Assembly: GCA_035640455.1 (NCBI GenBank)
Contig: DASQWB010000133.1
Span: 1 to 24,080 of the forward strand
Origin: AC-50 sp035640455
GTDB lineage: Bacteria; Actinomycetota; Thermoleophilia; Gaiellales; Gaiellaceae
DNA length: 24,080 bases
Direction: 5' to 3'
In this document: positions 13,903 through 19,561 of the stretch, piece after piece
Layout of the letters: every line of letters begins with the position of its first letter
Numbering within the stretch: position 1 is the first letter of the stretch
Position numbers and translations under genes: made by a program
The notes under the pieces: generated by a model
Seen by the model: only the letters and a program-made list of their open reading frames with translations
Told to the model about the DNA's origin: nothing
The model's database searches: none

Positions 13903-14874
13903 ATGACCGAGATCCACGAACAACTCACGAAGTACCTGACGGACGCGCACTCGATCGAGGAGCAGGCGCTGGCCCAGCTCAGAACCGCGCCGGAGCTCGC
14001 GGGCGACCCCGAGCTCGCGGCCGGCTACCGCGAGCACCTGAAGGAGACGGAGGGCCACGAGCGGACCATGCGCGAACTCCTCGAGGCCCGCGGCGCAAAG
14101 CCGTCGCTGACGAAGGACGTCGTCATGACGGTGGGCGGGAAGGGCTTCCTGCTCTTCGCGCGGCTCCAGCCGGACACGCCGGGGAAGCTGCACGCGCACG
14201 CGTTCTCGTACGAGGCGCTCGAGCTGTCGTCGTACGAGCTTCTCCGGCGCGTCGCCGAGCGGGCCGACGAGCCCGAGGTCGCGGAGGCCGCGGAGCGGAT
14301 CGGCGGCGACGAGCGGCGGATGATCGAGCGGCTCGAGGGCGGCTTCGACCGCGCCGTCGAGGCGTCGCTGCGCGAGGTCGGGCGCGACGACCTCCGCGAG
14401 CGGCTGCGCAAGTACCTGGCCGACGCGCACGCGATCGAGGAGCAGGCGATCGCGCTCCTCGAGCGCGGCCCCAAGCTCGCAGGGTCCTCGACGCTCGCGA
14501 ACATCTACGCCGAGCATCTCGACGAGACGCGTGACCACGCGGAGGCGATCGAGGCGCGCCTCGACGCGCTTGGCGGAGACCCCTCGACGCTGAAGGACGC
14601 GGCGCTCCGGCTCGGAGCGCTCAACTGGGGCGCGTTCTTCCAGGGCCATCCCGACACGCCGGGCAAGCTGGCGGCGTTCGCGCGGGCATTCGAGCACCTC
14701 GAGATCGGCGGCTACGAGCAGCTGCGGCGGGTGGCCGAGCGCGCCGGCGACGAGGAGACGGCGCGGGTCGTGGAGCGCATCCTGGCGCAGGAGCGGGCGG
14801 CGGCCGATCGGATCGCCGGCGCGTTCGACGAGGCCGTGACGGCGTCTCTCGAGGCGCAGGAGGTGAGCCGGTAG
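13903..14874 (+). CDS. Tandem-duplicated ferritin-like (DUF892/YciF-type) protein
   Basis: The 323 residues form two homologous four-helix units offset by exactly 160 residues. Unit 1 has KYLTDAHSIEEQALAQL (from K10), REHLKETEGHERTM (E44-H45) and YEALELSSYELLRRVAERA. Unit 2 has KYLADAHAIEEQAIALL (from K170), AEHLDETRDHAEAI and FEHLEIGGYEQLRRVAERA. Glu/His positions typical of a di-metal ferritin-like site recur in each, although unit 1 reads ETEGHE and unit 2 ETRDHA. Members of this family are linked to stress responses; no activity is proven. ATG 13903 is chosen as the start; a TTG 18 nt upstream is less likely. TACGCC ends 7 nt before it. It diverges from the propeller gene. No signal peptide. 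Confidence 0.8.
   Translation: MTEIHEQLTKYLTDAHSIEEQALAQLRTAPELAGDPELAAGYREHLKETEGHERTMRELLEARGAKPSLTKDVVMTVGGKGFLLFARLQPDTPGKLHAHAFSYEALELSSYELLRRVAERADEPEVAEAAERIGGDERRMIERLEGGFDRAVEASLREVGRDDLRERLRKYLADAHAIEEQAIALLERGPKLAGSSTLANIYAEHLDETRDHAEAIEARLDALGGDPSTLKDAALRLGALNWGAFFQGHPDTPGKLAAFARAFEHLEIGGYEQLRRVAERAGDEETARVVERILAQERAAADRIAGAFDEAVTASLEAQEVSR
13930..13969 (+). repeat. Internal direct repeat, copy 1 of the ferritin-like duplication
   Basis: This 40-bp stretch matches 14410-14449 at 36 of 40 positions by eye, at a 480-bp (160-codon) offset. It is the best-conserved part of the gene duplication and covers the IEEQ helix. Confidence 0.8.
14410..14449 (+). repeat. Internal direct repeat, copy 2 of the ferritin-like duplication
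   Basis: Partner of 13930-13969, coding for the KYLADAHAIEEQA helix of the second unit. Confidence 0.8.
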
Positions 14875-14879
14875 CCGTC

Positions 14880-14930
14880 GGCGCCGCTTGCGGTGCCGAC
14901 ATGCAGGACGCGCGGTTCATCCGCGCGTCC
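14880..14930 (+). terminator. Two consecutive hairpins after the ferritin-like gene
   Basis: GGCGCCG-CTTG-CGGTGCC (14880-14897) forms a 7-bp stem with one G-U pair. GGACGCGCGG-TTCAT-CCGCGCGTCC (14906-14930) is a perfect 10-bp stem with a 5-nt loop. No T-run follows either. Position just after the stop codon (14874) and before the rpmB promoter fits a GC-rich, U-less terminator as used by many actinobacteria. Confidence 0.65.
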
Positions 14931-14981
14931 GTCTGCAATGACCGGTCGATCGCTTGGAGGTGCCGAGACGTTCTGAGTGGC

Positions 14982-14987
14982 TACACT
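14982..14987 (+). promoter_or_regulatory. -10 box TACACT of rpmB
   Basis: TACACT ends 8 nt before the rpmB ATG. The GGAGG at 14956-14960 lies upstream of this box, so it would not act as the rpmB ribosome binding site on a leaderless transcript. Confidence 0.5.
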
Positions 14988-14995
14988 GCGCGGCC

Positions 14996-15187
14996 ATGTC
15001 CAAGGTCTGCGCGGTCTGCGGCAAGAAGCCCTCCTTCGGGCACAACCGGAGCCACTCGATGGTGGCGACGAAGCGGCGGTTCGAGCCGAACCTCCAGCGC
15101 GTCCGCGTCCTCCTCTCCGGCAAGCCCACCCGCACCTACGTCTGCACCCGCTGCCTCAGGGGCGGCAAGGTCCAGAAGGCGCTCTAG
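14996..15187 (+). CDS. rpmB: 50S ribosomal protein L28, zinc-binding (C+) form
   Basis: The 63-residue protein begins SKVCAVCGKKPSFGHNRSHS and ends TYVCTRCLRGGKVQKAL. The two CxxC pairs (Cys 5, 8 and about 51, 54) mark the zinc-ribbon C+ paralogue; C- forms lacking them occur in many bacteria under zinc regulation. The conserved N-terminal GHNRSHS and ATKRRFEPNLQ blocks are present. Start ATG 14996 follows a -10 box by 8 nt. The stop shares CTAG with the opposing gene. rpmB normally neighbours asp23/yloU and fakA/yloV in Gram-positive bacteria; here a leftward gene is interposed. Confidence 0.96.
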   Translation: MSKVCAVCGKKPSFGHNRSHSMVATKRRFEPNLQRVRVLLSGKPTRTYVCTRCLRGGKVQKAL

Positions 15188-16248
15188 CGAAGCCGGCGCC
15201 ACGAGCGACCTCCGTCACGGGTCGCCAGCAGCCGTGTGCCTCCGCCGCAGGTGCCGAGCGTGAGCCACGCGGACGTGGTTCCGACGGCGTCGATCCGGGC
15301 GAACCGCGCGCCGGCAAGACCCGGCCGGGACGCTCTCCAGTGCCGGCCGGCGTCGCTCGTCACGAGCACGCGCGGCGTCGCGATTCTCGAGACGACCCAC
15401 CAGCCGCTCGGCGAGGCGACCGCGGTCGGCACGTAGCGCGGGAACGGATTGAGGCGGAGCAGCGTCCTGAAGCCGACGCTCACGACGATCTGCGCACGCC
15501 AGCTCCGCCCGCCGTCGCTCGTGACGTAGAAGGCGACGCCCGACCGCCGCGGCGTGAAGAGCGACACCGGGAGCACGCCATGCGCGCCGAAGAACGTCGG
15601 CACGTCGGGGAGCGCCTGGGCGTCTCGCCAGCCGGCTGGGCGCGGCAGCGTCCGCGGCCGCCACGTCAGCCCGCCGTCCGTGGTGACGAACAGGTTCGAG
15701 ACGGCGCGAACGTCGCTCCGCCCGAGCCAGCCGTCTCGCGGCGTCTGGAACGCGACCCGTCCCAGCAGCGGAAGCTCGCGGGCGCGCGACCACGTGCGTC
15801 CGCCGTCGACCGTGCGCGCGAGCTCGGCTCCGGGCGCGTTCTCGAACGTCCGGACGAGCCAGCCGTGCACCCGGTCGGCGAACGAGAGCGCGAGCGCCGA
15901 GCCGGCGGCGCAGTTCGTCGGCCGGACACGCGCGGATGTCCACGTTCGGCCGCCGTCGACGGTGCGGTCGACGATCGCGCGCCCGGCGACGCAGTCGTTC
16001 GTGACGAACCAGCCGTGCCGCCGATCCAGGAACACGAGGTCCTCGGGCTGGAAGCGCACGTGCGGCGGCGTGACGTCTCGCCAGCTCCGCCCGTCGCCGA
16101 CGAGCAGGCGCGTCCGGCTGCCGGTGGAGGTTGCGACGAAGCCGAGGGAAGGGGAGACGAGCCGGACGAGCACGACGCGGGACGGTGCGGCCGCCGCAGG
16201 TGTCAGAGCAACGGCCGCGGCGGCCGCCAGGATCGCAGTCAGGCGCAT
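15184..16248 (-). CDS. Exported Asp-box (BNR) beta-propeller protein
   Basis: The 354-residue protein starts at ATG 16246-16248 with a clear signal peptide (MRLTAILAAAAAVALTPAAAAP). At least six Asp-box repeats follow in order: TVDGGRTW twice, TTDGGLTW, TSDGGRSW, TSDAGRHW and TRDGGRSW at the C-terminus, alternating with HGWFV/HGWLV/DGWLG strands. This is a six- or seven-bladed propeller of the BNR/Ycf48/sialidase-like fold. No sialidase catalytic Arg triad is obvious, so enzymatic activity should not be assumed. Four Cys near residues 92-118 and the C-terminus could form disulfides outside the cell. It is inserted between rpmB and asp23, convergent with rpmB (shared CTAG) and divergent from asp23. 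Confidence 0.85.
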   Translation of the reverse strand: MRLTAILAAAAAVALTPAAAAPSRVVLVRLVSPSLGFVATSTGSRTRLLVGDGRSWRDVTPPHVRFQPEDLVFLDRRHGWFVTNDCVAGRAIVDRTVDGGRTWTSARVRPTNCAAGSALALSFADRVHGWLVRTFENAPGAELARTVDGGRTWSRARELPLLGRVAFQTPRDGWLGRSDVRAVSNLFVTTDGGLTWRPRTLPRPAGWRDAQALPDVPTFFGAHGVLPVSLFTPRRSGVAFYVTSDGGRSWRAQIVVSVGFRTLLRLNPFPRYVPTAVASPSGWWVVSRIATPRVLVTSDAGRHWRASRPGLAGARFARIDAVGTTSAWLTLGTCGGGTRLLATRDGGRSWRRLR

Positions 16249-16290
16249 CTCTGGCCCCGAGGTGTAGCAACCGGCGCCTTCGGGATCGGG

Positions 16291-16296
16291 TCTAAT
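16291..16296 (+). promoter_or_regulatory. Possible -10 box TCTAAT of asp23-fakA
   Basis: TCTAAT ends 6 nt before the asp23 ATG. It lacks the A at position 2 of TANNNT but matches TATAAT at five of six positions otherwise. No ribosome binding site intervenes. Confidence 0.4.
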
Positions 16297-16302
16297 CGCG
16301 GT

Positions 16303-16656
16303 ATGGAGGCCGGCCACGCCGTCTCGTCCAGTCTTGGTCGCATCGCAATCTCGAGCGACGCGATCGCGCAGATCGTCGGCCACACCGTGCCGGAGTGCTA
16401 TGGCGTCGTCGGGATGGCGGCACGAGGGCGGGTCGGGCGGCTGCTCCCGCTCGACCGGCTGAAGCAGGCGATCACGGTCGCCGGCGGCCCGGACGGCCTG
16501 CGCATCGACCTTTACGTCGTCGTCGAGTACGGGCTCAACCTCTCCGAGGTCGCGGCGACAATCCGCTCGCGCGTCGCCTACGAGGTCGAGCGCCTGACCG
16601 GGCTCTCGGTCGCCGCCGTCGAGGTGCACGTGCAGGACGTCCGGGCGAGCGGATGA
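16303..16656 (+). CDS. Asp23/Gls24 family envelope-stress protein (YloU-like)
   Basis: A 117-residue Asp23/Gls24 domain: LGRIAISSDAIAQIVGHTV (helix 1), ECYGVVGMAARGRVGRLLP, GLRIDLYVVVEYGLNLSEV (the conserved strand), AATIRSRVAYEVERLTGL and VAAVEVHVQDV. Members are cytoplasmic or membrane-anchored proteins linked to cell-envelope homeostasis. The size and the position just before a DhaL-type protein match B. subtilis YloU, which precedes YloV. Start ATG 16303 follows a possible -10 box by 6 nt. The stop overlaps the fakA start (ATGA), so the two are very probably translationally coupled. Confidence 0.9.
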   Translation: MEAGHAVSSSLGRIAISSDAIAQIVGHTVPECYGVVGMAARGRVGRLLPLDRLKQAITVAGGPDGLRIDLYVVVEYGLNLSEVAATIRSRVAYEVERLTGLSVAAVEVHVQDVRASG

Positions 16657-18230
16657 GCGACCTGGAGCAGGTTCGAGACCTGGCGCGGGTGGCGCTCACG
16701 AGCCTCGAGCGGAGCCGGAAGCGGATCGACGACCTCAACGTCTACCCGGTGCCCGACGGCGACACGGGCACGAACCTCGTGCTGACGGTGCGCGCGATCG
16801 TCGAGGCGCTGGACGGCTCGCGCGCCGAGGATCGCGCCGCGCTCGTCCGCGAGGTCAGCCGCGCCGCGCTGATGGGCGCCCGCGGCAACTCCGGGGTCAT
16901 TCTGTCGCAGATCGTCCGAGGCGCCGCGGAGGCGCTCGGTGAGGTCGACGACGTGGACGCGGGGACGATCGCCCGTGCGTTGCGCGCCGCGAGCGACGCC
17001 GCCTACCGCGCCGTACGGCGGCCCGTCGAGGGGACTATGCTCACCGTCGTCCGCGCGCTGGCCGAGGAGGGCGAGGTGCGCGCCGCGGCCCGGCCGCCCG
17101 TTCTCGACCTCCTCGTCGACCTCGTCCGGCGCGGCGACGAAGCCGTCGCGGCCACGCAGGAGCAGCTCGACGTGCTGCGCGAGGCGGGGGTCGTCGACGC
17201 CGGTGGCGCCGGCCTCGCCGAGATCGTCCGTGGCATCGCCGCCGCGGTGACGGGCGAGGAGCTTCCGGAGGCACCGCCGACCGAGGAGCTCGCCGTCGAG
17301 GCGATCCACCAGGAGCTCTCCCGCTACCGCTACTGCACCGTCTTCGTGCTCGAAGGGGACGGCCTCGACGCCGACCGGCTGGAGTGCGAGCTGGAGCCGC
17401 TCGGCGACTCGCTGCTCGTCGTCGGCGACGCGAGCGCGCTGAAGGTGCACGTCCACACAGACGACCCCGGCGCCGCGCTCAGCCTCGGCGCGGCCCGCGG
17501 TGTGATCGAGGGAGTCGAGATCGCGAACATGCACCGGCAGACCGAGCGCCGCGAGGAGCGCCTACTCGAAGCGGTCGAGAACGCGAGCGACGTCGTCGCT
17601 GTCGTCGCGGGGGAGGGGAACCGGGCCATCTTCGAGAGCCTCGGCGCCGCGCGCGTCGTCGAGGGCGGGCAGAGCATGAACCCGTCGACCGCGGATCTCG
17701 TCGCCGCGGTCGAATCGGTCGCCGCGCCCGCGGCGATCCTGCTGCCGAACAACTCGAACGTCATCCTCGCCGCCGAGCAGGCGGCGCGGGCAGTGGAGAA
17801 GCCGGTCGAGGTCGTGCCGACGGACTCGATCCCGGCCGGTCTCGCCGCGATGGTCGTCTTCGACGGCGCCCTCCCGGCAGCCGAGAACGCCGCGGCGATG
17901 CAGGAAGCGCTCGAGGCGGTCGCGACCGGCGAGGTGACGATCGCCTCGCGTGACGCCGTGCTGAACGGGCTCGCCGTTCGCAAGGGGAACTACTTCGGCC
18001 TCGCCGGCGACGACCCGGTCGCCGAGGGCGAGAGCTTCGACGAGGTCGCCCGCGCGGTCGTCGAGCGGCTGCTCGCCGAGCCGCGCGAGGTGCTGACGCT
18101 GCTCCGCGGCGCCGACGCGCCGGAGCTCGGCGCCCTCGTCGCCGACCTCGCCGACCGCCACCCGGAGCTCGAGATCGACGTCCAAGAAGGTGGGCAGCCG
18201 CACTACGCGCTGCTCCTTTCCGCGGAATAG
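16653..18230 (+). CDS. fakA: DhaL-domain fatty acid kinase ATP-binding subunit (FakA/YloV-like)
   Basis: FakA phosphorylates fatty acids presented by a DegV-type FakB carrier. The 525 residues begin with a DhaL domain: DLNVYPVPDGDTGTNLVLTV (Mg-ATP Asp cluster), LMGARGNSGVILSQ, PVEGTMLTVVRA and VVDAGGAGLAEIV. A middle domain has LKVHVHTDDPGAALS. The C-terminal domain has GGQSMNPSTADLVAAVESV and AILLPNNSNVILAAEQAA, the signature of YloV/FakA, which separates it from dihydroxyacetone kinase. Starts at ATG 16653 overlapping the asp23 stop. The TAG stop is followed, in the same frame with no further stop, by the receiver gene. A degV gene 425 bp downstream supplies a candidate FakB. Confidence 0.9.
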   Translation: MSDLEQVRDLARVALTSLERSRKRIDDLNVYPVPDGDTGTNLVLTVRAIVEALDGSRAEDRAALVREVSRAALMGARGNSGVILSQIVRGAAEALGEVDDVDAGTIARALRAASDAAYRAVRRPVEGTMLTVVRALAEEGEVRAAARPPVLDLLVDLVRRGDEAVAATQEQLDVLREAGVVDAGGAGLAEIVRGIAAAVTGEELPEAPPTEELAVEAIHQELSRYRYCTVFVLEGDGLDADRLECELEPLGDSLLVVGDASALKVHVHTDDPGAALSLGAARGVIEGVEIANMHRQTERREERLLEAVENASDVVAVVAGEGNRAIFESLGAARVVEGGQSMNPSTADLVAAVESVAAPAAILLPNNSNVILAAEQAARAVEKPVEVVPTDSIPAGLAAMVVFDGALPAAENAAAMQEALEAVATGEVTIASRDAVLNGLAVRKGNYFGLAGDDPVAEGESFDEVARAVVERLLAEPREVLTLLRGADAPELGALVADLADRHPELEIDVQEGGQPHYALLLSAE

Positions 18231-18250
18231 GCGCTTTCCGGGCGCAGCGC

Positions 18251-18256
18251 TAAAGT
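18251..18256 (+). promoter_or_regulatory. -10 box TAAAGT of the receiver-degV unit
   Basis: TAAAGT ends 7 nt before the TTG start of the receiver gene and supports that start, since no ribosome binding site and no nearby in-frame ATG or GTG exist. Confidence 0.5.
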
Positions 18257-18263
18257 CGATGGC

Positions 18264-18653
18264 TTGGCGGAACCGGTCCGGGTTCTTCTCGTCGAGGACA
18301 ACGAGGTCTTCCGCGAGGCACTCGAGCTGCTGCTCGGGCTCCGCGCCGACGTCGAGGTCGTCGCCGCCGTGGGGGACGGGACGGAGGCGGTTCCCGCGTG
18401 CCGCGAGTACCACCCGGACGTCGTCTTGATGGACTTCCGCCTGCCCGGGATCGACGGCGTCCAGGCGACCGCGGCTCTCCGCGTCGCCTGCCCCGGCTCG
18501 AGCGTCGTCTGCTTGACCGGCGCGGCGAGCGGCCGCGAGATCGACGCCCTCTACGAGGCGGGCGCCGTCGAGTGCCTGCGGAAGGACCAGGAGCTTGAGG
18601 AGATCGTCGGCGCGATCCACCGCGCCGCGGGCCGCCTCGCGCCCGCCGAGTGA
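18264..18653 (+). CDS. Stand-alone response-regulator receiver domain
   Basis: The 129 residues are a complete CheY-like receiver with nothing after it: VRVLLVEDNEVFREAL (acidic pocket E11/D12), DVVLMDFRLPGIDG (phospho-acceptor D57), SVVCLTGAAS (T85) and CLRKDQELEEI (K107). All catalytic residues are intact, so it should be phosphorylatable, but there is no DNA-binding output; it would work by protein contact. The N-terminal half most resembles NarL/FixJ-type receivers. TTG 18264 is the only plausible start, 7 nt after a -10 box. It lies between fakA and degV, 1 bp before degV. No histidine kinase is in the window. In-frame continuity with fakA across one TAG is noted separately. Confidence 0.85.
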   Translation: MAEPVRVLLVEDNEVFREALELLLGLRADVEVVAAVGDGTEAVPACREYHPDVVLMDFRLPGIDGVQATAALRVACPGSSVVCLTGAASGREIDALYEAGAVECLRKDQELEEIVGAIHRAAGRLAPAE

Positions 18654-18654
18654 C

Positions 18655-19515
18655 GTGGCCCTAACGGCCGAGAACACCGCCGTCGTCGTCGACTCGACCG
18701 CCGACTTCCCCGAGGCGCCGAGCCGCTTCCCGAACTGGCGCGTCGTCCCGCTCTACGTCCGCTTCGGTCGGGAGAGCTACCGCGACTACGTCGAGCTCGG
18801 CCCCGCGGAGTTCTACGCTCTTCTTCGCACCGCGACCGAGCTGCCGACGACCTCGCAGCCGACGCCGCGGGACTTCCTCGCCGCCTACGAGGAGCTCGCC
18901 GGCTACGAGCGCATCTACTCGCTCCACATCGCAAGCCGCCTCTCGGGCACGTTCGGGAGCGCGCGCATCGCGGCGCAGGAGCTCGGCGGCGAGCGAGTGC
19001 GGATGGTCGACACCGAGACCGCCTCCGCCGCGATCGCGATGCTCGGGCTCGCGATCCAGCGCCGTCTCGAGGCCGGGACGGACGACGACGAGCTCGACAA
19101 GCTCATCGACCGTTACAAGCAGGAGCACGGGCTCCTCTTCACCGTCGACACGCTCGAGTTCCTCGCGCGCGGGGGTCGGATCGGGCCCGCCCGCGCGATG
19201 GCCGGCCAGCTCCTGAACATCAAGCCGATCCTGACGATCGCCGAGGGCGAGGTCGTGCCGGTGAAGCGCGTGCGCGGAAACCGGAAGGCGATGCAGGAGT
19301 TCGTCCGCGAGTTCACCGGCGCCACCACCGACAGCCCCGGCCTGCGGGTCGGCATCGCGCAAGCGGACGCGCCGGAGCGCGCCGAGGCGCTGCGCAAGAT
19401 GGTGCGGGCGGAGCGGCCGCAGGCGGAGCTCGAGGTCGTGACGAATCTCGGCGCCGTCGTCGGCACGCACGCGGGGCCGGGCACCGTCGGCTTCTTCTGG
19501 TTCTTCGACCCATAG
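18655..19515 (+). CDS. DegV family fatty-acid-binding protein (FakB-like)
   Basis: DegV proteins bind a fatty acid and, as FakB, present it to FakA for phosphorylation. The 286 residues show VVVDSTADFPE (start of domain 1), LPTTSQPTPRDFLAAYEE (Thr/Ser that hold the carboxylate), YSLHIASRLSGTFGSARIA, VRMVDTETASAAIAML, TVDTLEFLARGGRIGPARA, LLNIKPILTIAEGEVVPV and VVGTHAGPGTVGFFW (the conserved His). Every FakB fingerprint I know is present. The start is GTG 18655, one base after the receiver stop, giving a family-typical length; upstream in-frame codons lie inside the receiver. With fakA just upstream this is probably the matching acyl carrier, which is inference from context. Confidence 0.9.
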   Translation: MALTAENTAVVVDSTADFPEAPSRFPNWRVVPLYVRFGRESYRDYVELGPAEFYALLRTATELPTTSQPTPRDFLAAYEELAGYERIYSLHIASRLSGTFGSARIAAQELGGERVRMVDTETASAAIAMLGLAIQRRLEAGTDDDELDKLIDRYKQEHGLLFTVDTLEFLARGGRIGPARAMAGQLLNIKPILTIAEGEVVPVKRVRGNRKAMQEFVREFTGATTDSPGLRVGIAQADAPERAEALRKMVRAERPQAELEVVTNLGAVVGTHAGPGTVGFFWFFDP

Positions 19516-19542
19516 GCGTCCGGAGCCGTCGCGCTCCGTTCC

Positions 19543-19548
19543 TATACT
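19543..19548 (+). promoter_or_regulatory. -10 box TATACT of recG
   Basis: TATACT, the closest match to TATAAT in the window, ends 13 nt before the recG GTG. That would leave a 5' leader of only about 6 nt, too short for a ribosome binding site. Confidence 0.5.
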
Positions 19549-19561
19549 CGAACTCCTGGCC

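Noticed and set aside
14875..14995. tRNA or small RNA gene between the ferritin-like gene and rpmB
   Set aside because: No cloverleaf or TTCGA-type T-loop; the structure is explained by two simple hairpins.
16249..16629. Upstream extension of the Asp-box propeller reading frame
   Set aside because: The clear signal peptide starts at the ATG at 16248; the upstream part is antisense to asp23.
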